Program-made: the position numbers and the translations under genes
Part shown: piece after piece, positions 47,137 through 58,144 of the stretch
Layout: the number at the start of each line of letters is the position of its first letter
How positions within the stretch are numbered: position 1 is the stretch's first letter
Notes under the pieces: generated by a model
What the model was told of the DNA's origin: nothing
Seen by the model: only the letters and a program-made list of their open reading frames with translations
Database searches by the model: none
Assembly (NCBI GenBank): GCA_963693085.1
Contig: OY856409.1
Location: 1,614,995,711-1,615,059,710, forward strand
Length of the DNA: 64,000 nt
Source: Alisma plantago-aquatica
Lineage: Eukaryota > Streptophyta > Magnoliopsida > Alismatales > Alismataceae
Reading direction: 5' to 3'

Positions 47137-49227
47137 TTCTTCCCCTCTTATAAGAATTTTGCCCTCAAAATTCCATCAAGCAAACAAACAGTTCAGGATA
47201 AGCCTTTCATACGTCCATCAGGGCTCCCATGTGGCATCACCCTTTCCATGGTTCTTCCCAAGAACCTTGATCATCTCATATTCTTCCATCTGAGTTCTTT
47301 CTTACCTTGGTATATCATACCCTCATAGGTGACTCAGGACATTTCAGCCTCTCAAAAGCTAAATAGGTTTAGGCCTCAACACATGGCTTGGATACCTCAC
47401 ATAGTGCTCTAGATCGGACTCATGGAACACATTACACATCATGTTATCCTGAGGGGCAAGGCTAAACACAACCATCTCCACCAATCCATCTCAAATGGAC
47501 CCATATATAGGGGACTCAGCTTTCTCAGCTGTAGCTTAGAGGGGTCGGATGTTCACAACACATATTCTCCCACAGTGAACTGCATGTCAGTCTGCTTTGC
47601 ATCAGTTCGTGACTCATGTCACCACTGGGCCCTCTCTCATCCATTGCACGATCAAAGCGACTTCATCTTCACACATTGTGGTTCTTTTCTGACCTTCGCG
47701 AGGCCTCCTTCACCAACATCATCTTAATGAAGCGGTGACCGACACAACCTCCTTCTTGCATCCCGATAAAGGCCATGGTGGTTAACATCACATCTTATGA
47801 ACTGTCTCTTTGTATCACCCTGAACAAGCACACTTGCTCTCATCAGACCCTCTAGTCTGGATCAAACTAATCATTAGTTAGGGGTGATAAACTATACTAT
47901 CATCGAGTTCTTTATGTATCTACTCCCACCTCATGGAAGTGAACCTTTAGGTCATACTCAAGAACTTTTGAACTTGCATCATGGTGTAGTTGAACCATCT
48001 TTCTCTCTTAAGTATTTCAACCGAACCTGCCCCTTGACAATACTCCTTTCTTTCTCATGTTATGTAGGTAAGGCGATCTACCATAACCCGTATTGCATCT
48101 TGACCTTCTGGGTCAAAGGGAGACTTACCACAACATCCATAGTGATGAACTCCCATTCCCTCTCAGGGACTCTTTTATCCTCTATATCGATACACTGGGT
48201 TACTGGTGTTCATCCTTCACCCCTGGCTTGCATGGCCACCTGTCACATGCAACTCCACATCAAGAAATCAAAATACTACTATTACTTACTATCTTTGTAG
48301 TATCACGGAGTTTGGTGATCTTAAAACCATGATCTCCGGTATGTCATGATTCCTTAAGCTTGATACCTTAGAAACCCTAAGCCACTCTCATCAGGGTTTT
48401 AGCACTTTTCTTTCCAAAGAAGAACATCTGAGGTTCTACAACCATCCTTTCATTGCATCGAAGACTAGGCTAGCTATCCAAACAACCACTAATCTTGTTC
48501 AACAAATCTCGTTATATCTGAGTGTTAGCCAAACTTATCTCTTTTTCTCAACTTAAGGTTAGCCTAACAACCTCAACTTCTTCTAGCTTCCAGCTAAACT
48601 AGGCAGCTATATCTCAACCAGAGCATTCATTACCACTCCTTATCCTTAGGTGTTATGTAATGTCGAAGACATACACCTCCATGCATTATACTTATCATCT
48701 CATCTCAAACTCTAAGTTTGTCTTCATCAAGAAACTTTGAGCTCATCCTCATGGTGATCAAACTCAACCTTGGTTACCTTGCAAATTCCACATAGCTCTT
48801 GATAAAACATCCTCATAAGATGACTACACTATTCCTCTTAGTGTTTTTAAACCATCCATGTATCATTCACTCCACCAAGGTATGTTATCATCTCTGTCCT
48901 CATTCCTTATAGCAATGTTCCAACTCACATCATCTTTACCCTTGGTGTGTGGCATGTGTACTGTCCTATCTCTCACTCCCATAACAAGAAGAAATAAGCA
49001 TTTGGCGGTCGTCCAAATACAGAGTTCTTCCCATTCCAAGAGTAGAGATGGTACATCCCACCTTGCTAGTACACCTTCAAATCTAAGTTGAAATGTGCAA
49101 CTCATGACTTTACATCACAAACATCATGATATCAAAATTTCCTCCATGAAAAATTGGTCTCGAACCTACTTGGATCCACACACAATCCTGTGTCATCTCC
49201 TCTAGGTCTATAGGGTGTCGACACTTT
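47137..49227 (-). pseudogene. Gypsy chromovirus polyprotein remnant (integrase and chromodomain)
   Basis: On the minus strand 47221-47274 encodes MIKVLGKNHGKGDATWEP, the C-terminal part of a chromodomain. It is followed by a short segment ending NFEGKIL before the purine tract, a common ending for this clade. Near 48115-48170 EREWEFITMDVVVSLPLTQK matches the start of the integrase core, including the first catalytic Asp (TMD). Many stops and frameshifts interrupt it. The upstream reverse transcriptase and the 5' LTR are not present before 49227. Confidence 0.75.
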
Positions 49228-50512
49228 CACTACAAAAAAATGATGATTTAACTACAATTTTTCTGACTACATATATTGTATTTGTAGTTAAAAAGTAACT
49301 TTCCTTACTAATTATAAAAATATAAATGAAAAAATGTAGTTTATTATATTAGCTATAAAATTAACTACATATCACAATTGTATTTGTAGACTCTTCCCAA
49401 TTCACCTCCCCCCGCCACCCTTCCAAATATCAAAACACATAAATTTTTTGAAATTTCCACACACTACTCCCCTGGCGCGGTTTCACTTCCGGCAACATCC
49501 ATCCACCTCAATAGTGCCAACCCGACCTAACGTGCGCTTTCTCCTCTCCCCCAACAACCCCCAATCTGATCACCCTCTCTGTGCCTCACCCTCTTCTCCT
49601 CCCCGTCACGCTAAGCCTATGTTGTTGACCAAGTTCGATTAGTAGAGGAAAGGGATGCTAGATATACCATTGTCGCTGTGGAGAGACTGGTCGACCACCA
49701 CCTTTCCCCCAAGCTTCCCCAGTGCCGCCTATGTGAGATTGTGTTGATGGCAGGGATCTGTGTAGGAAGCACAAACTAAAATATGATGTGTCGTGGTAAT
49801 AGGAGGCGTGCTACCTCATTTCTCTATAACCCGATACCCAAGAACCTCCCTGAGGAGGCTCTCAACATGCACAATTGAGAGGGCTGAGATGCTATGCATT
49901 CATTAGGACAGTGGAGGGTAGGATTAGCATTTGTGATCTTTGTTAATTAGGTCAGTTGGGCGTTTGATTCATTTTCCCTAATTGCTTCTATTGTTCCTTA
50001 GCTATTACCTTTCGACGTGGATGGGCACGATTGTCACGACATTGTAGGTTTTTTTCATTTGTTTATGATGTAATGCATATAGCTACTTGAAGCCTGTTTC
50101 CATCGCCCTTCTTGGCCTTCTGTTCTATTTATCACGATAAGAAATAAAAAATTTGCCTCAAAATCCTATGCATTACATGTTCTTTTTCCCATCGGACATT
50201 TCATGTATGCATTACATTCAAATTTGTTGTGCTCAATTGGATTGAGTATTTTAAAGCATCAGGTAGTCTATGTGGCAATGGTGGACTACATCTGCATAGA
50301 AATAGTTGGCACAACAATGCGTGCTCAGATTGGAGAATGCTAGTGATATTTTTTGTTGTTGTTGGGCGTTCTTCCCCAATTCCAGTGAATATTCTTAGTT
50401 GCCATACATTTCATTTTCAGGTGGTATTTGGGATTTCGAATTCACAACTTCCTAATTAAAAACTAACATATTTAGCAACCAGGATGCTTCAATAACATCT
50501 TGAATATACGAA
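49228..50512. mobile_element. Possible CACTA-like end with internal non-coding DNA
   Basis: The sequence CACTACAAAAAAATGATG begins at 49228, and the next 170 bp repeats TAACTACA / TGTAGTTA motifs in both orientations, as CACTA subterminal regions do. It differs from the family of copies 1-3. The segment 49420-49900 is GC-richer and may be captured host sequence, but no gene family is recognised. No right end was found before or after the inserted copy 2, so the assignment is tentative. Confidence 0.45.
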
Positions 50513-50529
50513 CACTACTACAGAAGTCG

Positions 50530-51040
50530 CCTTTGGCGTCGGTCGTTTAACCCCATTTGGCGTCGGTCGTTTAACCCCATTTGGCGTCGGTTTTCGACCG
50601 ACGCCTATGTGGGCGCCGCTAAAGGTCGAACACTTCGGCGTCGGTTGTTTAACCGACGCCTATTTAAACTATCGGCGTCGGTCGTTTAGTCGATAACCGA
50701 CGCCAAAGGGGTTCGCGCCACATAAAACGGCGTCAGCTAGGGCACTTTCTGCATCGGTTATTTACTAACGGACCGACGCCTATACTACTTATAGCGTCGG
50801 TCTATTAGTAGATAACCGACGCATAAAGTGTCCTAAATGACGCCATTTTTTGTGGCGCGAACACTTTTGGCATCGGTTATATACCAAAAGACCGACGCCT
50901 CTAATTTAAATAGGCGTCGGTTTGATACGTATATCCGACGCCATTTCGAGGACTGCTTTGGCCACATAAGGCGTCGGTTATCTATAAATAACCGACGCTG
51001 TCGATCTTTGCTGACGGTTTTTATAAATAACCGACGCCTA
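50530..51040. repeat. Left subterminal repeats of CACTA copy 2
   Basis: Seven to eight units of GGCGTCGGTT, a short spacer and AACCGACGCC (for example 50637-50660, 50910-50942 and 50968-50999) form small hairpins. Two direct copies of TTTGGCGTCGGTCGTTTAAC open the array (50532 and 50559). These are presumed binding sites of the TNPA-like protein. Confidence 0.92.
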
Positions 51041-51294
51041 TTTTTTTTTTTCATATCAGTTTGCAGGCCTGCTGTGGCTGGTCAGCAGGATGAGAACCTG
51101 CAGTTCAGTAACTGAACTGCATGTTTACGACATCCATTGATATCAGCCTACAAACAGGCCGCAAACCTGCAAAAGTCATAGACAAAATTTCACACAAGTA
51201 CATACATTCAGACATCAATTCAATTCTCACATTCACACATATAGAAACATTTAAATACATGTATTAACATTCAGAAATATTCATTTACAAAGTA

Positions 51295-52721
51295 TCATTC
51301 ATTATCGCTATCAACATCCCAATTATATCTTACAGTTGCCACTGCTTGTATGGCTTTTGCCCATTCTTCTCTTACTTCATTTAATGCTTCCATCGTATAT
51401 GGAGCATGTATATTTTTTAAGCGTTTACCTGTAGTGTTGTCAGTTTTAAACACCTGCAAAGAGAATGATGTATATATATAAGTAATAATATAAAAATAAG
51501 ATAAGATTGATATATTGCATACTAACTAATGAGAGTATATATAATACCTCATGTATGGTATCGATGTCCAATGCGGCATATTTGATAATCATCTGCATAA
51601 ATCGCATCACATAGTAAGCGCATGCCCAGCCATTGTCTTGTGTAGCACACTATAAATTGAAACATACAAAATAATACAACTAAGCACAATTCACATCAAT
51701 AATATATATATTCGAGTCGGAAACTTACTTGTACGTTCTGCCAATTTATTGGCTGGTTCTTTTTCCTTGGGACCGTTCCTCCAGCCTTTTTGAATGCATC
51801 TAAACCCCTACATGTTAATATAACACAATAAATTGCATAAGTAAATAGTAATGTAATAAAAGATGTTAACGAATATAAAAATGAAATATTTCTCACCAGA
51901 ATAATGGCATTCTCATTACGTGTCCAATTTTAGTGTTCAATGTACTCCCCGCAGGATCTAGATAATAAACAGTGAATGTCCCGGGGACAATAACTAGTAA
52001 CTCCCAATGTCTACCGCTAGAAGTAAGAAGTTAACAATTAATAACTCAAAATGCAAAATAAAAATGGAATTTTCTTAAGTCCAAATTATAAATAAAGTAA
52101 ACTTACTTGACATTGAATGGAGCTATTATTATCGTCTTCTTTTACTGACCAAAAATTGTAAAAGCATCTATACAGTATTGTTGAACATTATCAGGGTCTT
52201 TAGCTACCAAACTAATCAATGATGGAATCAAAAATCCCACATGATCAAATGCAAATTGTTTGCAATGATCTTCGACTAGGTAGCTGCAAAACATATAGGC
52301 GTATGCATTAATATATAACAAACAGATCACCGGATCTTACACAAGGTATATGGATGTATAAACAAGATCTCACCTTATCCATGTCTCTATCATTGATGTA
52401 TTCATCCAATCATACATAAACAGCTCAATAATATCTTGTATAAATAAAGAGCTATCGTATGATTGACCTGCATAATCTGCATCTAAAGAAATAATTATAG
52501 GGCAATGTACATTATGTGCCCGTAGCCAACATGCCATTCCCCTACAAGCAGGACCTAACGGGTATGTTAGGTCAGTTGGAACCCAATCGGGTAATGCGGG
52601 AAGTGGAAGTGGAGGCCTAGGTGCTCCTGGTGTCTTCTTTTTAACCTGTACATATAATTTCAGATCAGTTGACATCATATATACACATTAACAGTCTAAA
52701 TCAATGTAAATTTATCTTACA
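51295..52721 (-). pseudogene. C48/Ulp1-like cysteine protease exons, 3' part of the second CACTA gene
   Basis: Exons on the minus strand: 52645-52374, 52283-52107, 52010-51897, 51807-51729, 51649-51548 and 51453-51295. All have GT-AG borders and consistent phase. The protease motifs are HWELLVIVPGTFTVYYLDPA (His and Asp), NWQNVQ, then CATQDNGWACAYYVMRFM (Gln and nucleophile Cys), as in C48 SUMO-protease-like domains carried by many plant CACTA elements. The protein ends in DVDSDNE. In-frame TGA (52754-52756, in the preceding exon) and TAA (52142-52144) codons interrupt the chain, so this part is probably not made unless read through or bypassed by splicing. In the family these domains are thought to act as deSUMOylating-type proteases; the role in transposition is unknown. 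Confidence 0.8.
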
Positions 52722-52753
52722 ATTTCAGTCGTGTAGACGACATCTGCTTTGGG

Positions 52754-54738
52754 TCACAATATCACCCCGCCTTCTGCCTCACCAAGTGTATCAATATCTG
52801 GGTGGGCATATGGCAACGCAACTTCCCTCCAATCGGGTAACACACATAATGGGCCCACACGAACATAGCCCTGTGGCATTGGAGTCCCGTGAAACCTTTC
52901 CCCAGGAAGGGATGGGTAAGCTTGCGCCTCTGCAACAACGTAGTCTTGCATTCTTAAGCGGCATGGCTTCAATGCCTACAAATTTACGTAAAGAATATTA
53001 TACATATCATCTTGAAAACATAACAACTTGAAAAGACTAACTACAATGCCATAAACAATTCTTACAGCAGACGTGCTAGGCGATGGGTCTCCAGGATTAC
53101 TCACAGTTTGTGCATCAGGAGAAGAGTGGGTCGCCATAGGCGTATTGGAAGCCTGAGATGCCTGCCACCGCAGCAATTCTTCTTTGACCTTCTCAGCAAC
53201 TACATCGTTGATCTTCTTAGCAATTAAATCCTCAACTCTCTTATTCTCCTATACATGGATAAAAGAAACATTAGCTTCTTATTAATGAATTTCCTTTTGC
53301 AGTAACATTCTAAAAAAAGAATAGGTTACCTCTTCTTGAGAAAGTCCCACTCTGGGTTTGCGCTGGGATGGCCCAAAGAATGCTTTGATGCCAACACCAG
53401 CGCCGACACCTCTAACATGTCCAGGATGCTCTGGGTTACCCAGAGCAACTGTCAATTCATCCCTTGTGCCCTGAGGGATGAACGTGCCTTGTTTCCTCTG
53501 CTCGTGCAGCTCCCGCTAATCACCATAAACAGAAATTGGTAAGTTAACACCACAAATAATCAATATTCAAACGATTTCTCTAAGAGTTGTATTTTACCAT
53601 TTTTGCAGCCGCCTCAGCAGTTACAGGCTTCTTTATTTCACCCTTCTTGTTTTGCCTACCAGCTATCCAGATATCATGGCGAGGCATGGGTGTGGCAGAC
53701 TCCTGAGTAGGAGCAGACTCCTGAGTAGCCGCAGACTCCGCCTGTAGTCTTTGGCGAACGCTTGCATAGCCTTTTGGACCCATAGTGTGGTCATGCACAT
53801 TCAGTGCACGCCTTGCTTTTTGTGCGTCACTGAGGGCCTAGTTAGTATGCACATTAATGATTTGGTTAGTAGCACTAAATGCTAATCTTGAATAGGTGAA
53901 TACAATGTATATTAATTAAATTAGGAGTGACGCGTAATACCTTGAATTCTTCAGATTTTCTTGAAGCAACAAAATTGTCCCAATCTTCTTTGTCCAAGAA
54001 GTTCCATTGTTCAAGGGCTGACTTCTTCTTCTTATCACCCTCTTTTATGTATTCTCTGTTCAGATTTGTCCTATAATTCCTAAACATCTTTCCAGCGCGT
54101 TGCATCACATTTTTACGATGCAACTTCTCATCCAATGCAAACAGATTCTGTAAAATAGAAATGTTATTAATTAGTATCCAAAATAGAATTGCAAATAATA
54201 GAATTTGTAATCTACAAAATAGAATTGCAAATAATAATAACTCACGCATAAATCCTTCCATATCAAGTCTTTTTTCCCTTGAGGAACTTTATGCCAATTG
54301 TCATACTTAACACCACAATGGCTCCGAGTGGTACACCCAAGATAGTTCACAAAATTATTGCGGTTCACTCCAATTGGATTTCCTCCATTATCAAACTCCA
54401 CCACCAATTTGGATCCACTACCACTTAGCGCTAATAACTTCTTCAACAGAGTGATGCCCCTTTTCTTGTTAAGTGTCTGGTGTTGCACATCAAGTTGCTC
54501 CAGTGCTTCAGTGGGTACAGGTGCATCAACCTAAAATTTGACAAAAATAAAACACACTAACTTAGCCCAATATAGAAATATAGGATATATGACATAACTA
54601 GAAGATAATGAATTTTATAGAAATACAGGATATGTTTTTAGAACTTACATTAGTATCCTCGCCATGCTCGTCATGGACAGCATGCTCATCATGGACTTCA
54701 TGCTCATCATGGACATCATGCTCATCATGGTCAGCCAT
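52754..54738 (-). CDS. TNPA-like protein (Transposase_24 family), seven exons
   Basis: Exons on the minus strand: 54738-54649, 54530-54246, 54147-53941, 53837-53598, 53515-53330, 53248-53066 and 52975-52754. Each is phase 0 with GT-AG introns, giving 470 residues to the TGA at 52754. Exon 1 is a His/Asp/Glu repeat with period six (DEHDVH, DEHEVH, DEHAVH). Exon 2 carries YLGCTTRSHCGVKYDNWHKV. Exon 3 is basic (KMFRNYRTNLNREYIKEGDK), then WNFLDKEDWDNFV. Exons 4-5 hold the family signature (HTMGPKGYASVRQ, FIPQGTRDELTVALGNPEHP, VRGVGAGVG). Exon 6 is a short coiled-coil-like stretch (VEDLIAKKINDVVAEKVKEE). The protein should bind the subterminal repeats. The frame beyond the TGA continues into a protease, so the ancestral product was probably about 782 residues. 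Confidence 0.82.
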
Positions 54739-54749
54739 CTGAAAATGTC

Positions 54750-54886
54750 ATTAAAAAGGCAAACATTTAGCATTTCTATTAACTAGAAAAAGGCAAACAT
54801 TTAGCATTTGTATTAACTAGAAAAAGGCAAACATTTAGCATTTGTATTAACTAGAAAAAGGCAAACATTTAGCATTTGTATAAACA
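54750..54886 (-). repeat. 34-bp tandem repeats between the two CACTA genes
   Basis: About four copies of AACTAGAAAAAGGCAAACAT plus TTAGCATTTGTATT, the first partial. On the minus strand every full unit reads TGCTAAATGTTTGCCTTTTTCTAG: a branch-point-like TGCTAAAT, a pyrimidine run and an AG. Each could act as a 3' splice site. The array fills the gap between the transposase stop (54896) and the TNPA-like start (54738). Confidence 0.85.
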
Positions 54887-54895
54887 TACATGTCT

Positions 54896-57800
54896 CTAAA
54901 ATTGTGATCTTTTATCAATTAACAATCCTTCATTGTGATCTCCGCGCACATATAAGTCATCATTAGCTTCAATATTTTGTGGAGTTGGCAACCCAACTGA
55001 GAATGGACTGGAGTCATCATACTTATCATAGTACTCTTCTTCATCTATAGGATCTTCAATGAACTGTCTTTTACCATGAAGAACAACCGTCCATTTATCA
55101 TTTGCAGGATCATCGATATAGAATATTTGTTTCGCCTGTGATGCCAATATGAATGGTTCACCCTTCTCGCCAATCTTTTCAAAGTTCACCAAAGTGAAAC
55201 CCAATTCATCCACTATAACTCCTTTGGTGTTATCAACCCAATTACATTTAAAGAGCGGAATTTTGAAATCTATGTAGTCAAACTCCCAAATGTCCTCAAT
55301 GACACCGTAATATGACATTTTAGCTTCACGTGGACTCTTATCCTTTGCACTTGCAAAGTACATAGTCGACGCTTGAAGAGTGACCCCACTATTTTGGACG
55401 ACACTCTTATCATCTTGGCGCTTTGTGTAATATGTGAATCCATTAATGTCAAACCCTTCATAAGACATAACATTCGGTTTTGGTTTAAAGGCGAGGCATT
55501 TGATAGTTTCTGTAATATCATTTGGTGTTTGAGATAGTTGATGTAAGACTTTATCTTCAAACCACTTAGTAAAAGTCTTATTATGCTCTCTAGCAAGCCA
55601 CATTGAACTTGCTCGAGGATGTTGTCTCTTTATGAAATTGGTATGTTCCTCAATATAAACACTCACTTCGTCCATATTGTGTAAAATATACAAGTGAGCT
55701 TGTTCCAACTGCTCACGGCTGATTACTTTCACCCGTGATCCCAAAATTCCTTTGCCCTCCTCAATATTCTTGTCATTATCAGGAGTGTCATTACCACTGA
55801 GAAAGTCATTGCAAAAATCCATAACCTCTCTCGCCACATAACCTTCAATAATACTCCCTTCAGGCCGATAACGGTTTCGAACATCACCTTTAAAAACGCT
55901 CATGTATCGTTCAAAGGGATACATCCAATGCAAGAAAACTGGTCCCAACATTTTCACTTCCCTAGTCAAGTGGACAACAAGATGTACCATGATATCAAAG
56001 AACGAAGGAGGGAAATACATCTCAAGCTGACATAGGGTAACAACCACTTCTCTTTGCAAATTATCGAGAGTATCAGGGTCAATAACTTTGCTGCATAGAC
56101 TGTTGAAAAAGAAACAAAGTCTGGTAATTGCAAACCTTACATGCTTCGGCAATATAGATCGAATTTCCACGGGCAATATTTGTTGCATTAGAGTGTGACA
56201 ATCATGATATTTAAGACCTATCAACTTCAGATCTTTCATTGATACCAATCTACGGATGTTGGATGAGTAACCATGTGGCACCTTAACATTTACCAAGCAT
56301 TCACAAAAAGTTTTCTTCTCCTTTCTAGACAACGTGTAACAAGCGGGAGGTAAGTATGTTCTTTTATTACCCATTTCACGTAATTCTGTTAATTCTGACC
56401 TTATTCCCATTTCACGTAGGTCCAGTCTGGATTTTATCCCATCTTTAGTCTTACCTGGTATATTTAATAGAGTACCAATGATGCTATCACAGACATTTTT
56501 CTCAACGTGCATTACATCGATACAATGCCTGACTGTCAAAGAACTCCAATAAGGAAGATCCCAAAATATTGACTTCTTCTTGAATGAAGAATTGTCACTC
56601 CGTGTGGCCATACTACATTGTGATTTCTTACCAAATTCATTGACAATGTCTTTTACTCTTTCATAAACAACATCCCCTGGTATAGGTTTAGGTGCACTCC
56701 GTTCATCATTCCATCCATTGAATGCTTTGCGCTTCCTACGATACGGATGGAATTTTGAAAGAAACCTTCGATGACCAAGATATACAGTCTTGCCGCCATG
56801 TTTTAGTCTTATTGAATCAGTGTTTTCTTCACATACAGGACACGCTTTATCTCCTTTGACACTATATCCAGACAAATTCCCATATGCTGGAAAGTCATTA
56901 ATAGTGCAAAACAACATAGCGTGCAAACGAAATGTCTCTCTTGCTGAAGCATCATAGGTCATCACACCTTCAGCCCAAAGTTTCTTTAAGTCATCAATCA
57001 AAGGTTCAAGATAAACATCGATATCATTTCCGGGTTGTTTAGGGCCCGATATCAACAATGACAACATAACGTACTTATTTTTCATACACATCCAGGGAGG
57101 AAGATTGTATATAACAAGCATGACTGGCCAAGTGCTATGTTGGCTGCTCAATGTCCCGTACGGATTCATCCCATTTGTACAAAGCCCAAGTCTTAGATTC
57201 CTATCTTCTTCACCAAATTTAGGGTACAATAGATCAATCTTCTTCCACTGTGGGGAATCAGACGCATGTCGTAGGATCACATCATTATTTTTCTTAACAT
57301 CTGCATGCCACCTCAAATTCTTCGCATCTTTCGGATTTGCAAACAAGCGTTGAAATTGTGATATTATAGGTAGATACCACAACACCTTGGCAGGAGAACC
57401 AGTTTTGGACTCCCCCGAAGTCGTCAATTTATACCGTGACGCACCACATTTTGGACAATCTTTCAAATCTACATAGTCCTTTTGAAATAATACACAATCA
57501 TTCGGGCATGCGTGTATCTTCTTGGCCTCCATTCCCATTGGGCACAACATTTTCTTTACCTGGTATGTTGAGATTGGAAGCTCGTTTCCTTCAGGAAGCA
57601 TTTCTTTCAACAAAGTCAACAATGAAGTGAAGCTTTTGTCGCTCCATCTATTGTTAGCTTTCAACTTATACAATCTCAACACAGCGCTAAGCTTCGTAAA
57701 CTTAGCACAACCTGTGTATAACGGTATCTCAGCATCATGCACAATGTTTGTAAAGATAGGAGGTGGATCGGTGTGCTCTACCCTACAACTATCCAGCATC

Positions 57801-58144
57801 GCATCAACGATGTCTGCTGGAACTGGTTCGTTCACATTTACGTCATCAGAGGCAATTTTTTCTTCCACCCAAGCACTGCTATCGACATCTACTGGTTTCG
57901 ATTTTGAAATCTCTCCATGCCAGTGCCATTCTGTATAGCCTTGTACAATCCCGTTGCACATGACATGACTTTTGATTTCCTCACCAGTGTTGACTTTCAA
58001 GTTGTTACCGCAATGCCTACATGGACAGTAGAACCTATCTGTAGGTTTTTTCCTATGTTCCTTGGCAAATCTAATAAACTGATCAAGACCAGATATAAAC
58101 TCTGGGGTGCAACGATTACGAATGGACATCCATGATCTATCCAT
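54896..58144 (-). CDS. CACTA transposase (TNPD-like), 1,082 aa, open frame intact
   Basis: Intronless ORF starting at the ATG at 58144. Residues 1-78 match the transposase-associated domain (MDRSWMSIRNRC; CPCRHC at 40-45; WHWHGE at 74-78). Residues about 210-520 match Transposase_21 (CPNDCVLF at 213; LRWHADV at 277; CPVCEENT at 435; YLGHRRFL at 455). Residues about 640-760 match DUF4218 (LPKHVRFAITRLCFFFNSLC at 665; MYPFERYM at 741). Residues about 945-1025 match DUF4216 (YIDFKIPLFKCNWVDNTKG at 957). Residue 324 is Asn in TNGMNPYG, where the family, and the broken copy 1, have Asp. An AG acceptor-like sequence (TTTTCTCTGATCATAG) sits one base upstream of the ATG. The product would cut and join element ends with the TNPA-like partner. 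Length is typical for the family. Confidence 0.95.
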   Translation of the reverse strand: MDRSWMSIRNRCTPEFISGLDQFIRFAKEHRKKPTDRFYCPCRHCGNNLKVNTGEEIKSHVMCNGIVQGYTEWHWHGEISKSKPVDVDSSAWVEEKIASDDVNVNEPVPADIVDAMLDSCRVEHTDPPPIFTNIVHDAEIPLYTGCAKFTKLSAVLRLYKLKANNRWSDKSFTSLLTLLKEMLPEGNELPISTYQVKKMLCPMGMEAKKIHACPNDCVLFQKDYVDLKDCPKCGASRYKLTTSGESKTGSPAKVLWYLPIISQFQRLFANPKDAKNLRWHADVKKNNDVILRHASDSPQWKKIDLLYPKFGEEDRNLRLGLCTNGMNPYGTLSSQHSTWPVMLVIYNLPPWMCMKNKYVMLSLLISGPKQPGNDIDVYLEPLIDDLKKLWAEGVMTYDASARETFRLHAMLFCTINDFPAYGNLSGYSVKGDKACPVCEENTDSIRLKHGGKTVYLGHRRFLSKFHPYRRKRKAFNGWNDERSAPKPIPGDVVYERVKDIVNEFGKKSQCSMATRSDNSSFKKKSIFWDLPYWSSLTVRHCIDVMHVEKNVCDSIIGTLLNIPGKTKDGIKSRLDLREMGIRSELTELREMGNKRTYLPPACYTLSRKEKKTFCECLVNVKVPHGYSSNIRRLVSMKDLKLIGLKYHDCHTLMQQILPVEIRSILPKHVRFAITRLCFFFNSLCSKVIDPDTLDNLQREVVVTLCQLEMYFPPSFFDIMVHLVVHLTREVKMLGPVFLHWMYPFERYMSVFKGDVRNRYRPEGSIIEGYVAREVMDFCNDFLSGNDTPDNDKNIEEGKGILGSRVKVISREQLEQAHLYILHNMDEVSVYIEEHTNFIKRQHPRASSMWLAREHNKTFTKWFEDKVLHQLSQTPNDITETIKCLAFKPKPNVMSYEGFDINGFTYYTKRQDDKSVVQNSGVTLQASTMYFASAKDKSPREAKMSYYGVIEDIWEFDYIDFKIPLFKCNWVDNTKGVIVDELGFTLVNFEKIGEKGEPFILASQAKQIFYIDDPANDKWTVVLHGKRQFIEDPIDEEEYYDKYDDSSPFSVGLPTPQNIEANDDLYVRGDHNEGLLIDKRSQF

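Noticed and set aside
47422..48332. Plus-strand frames of 79-138 codons
   Set aside because: They lie antisense to recognisable integrase and chromodomain remnants of the Gypsy element and carry no domain of their own.
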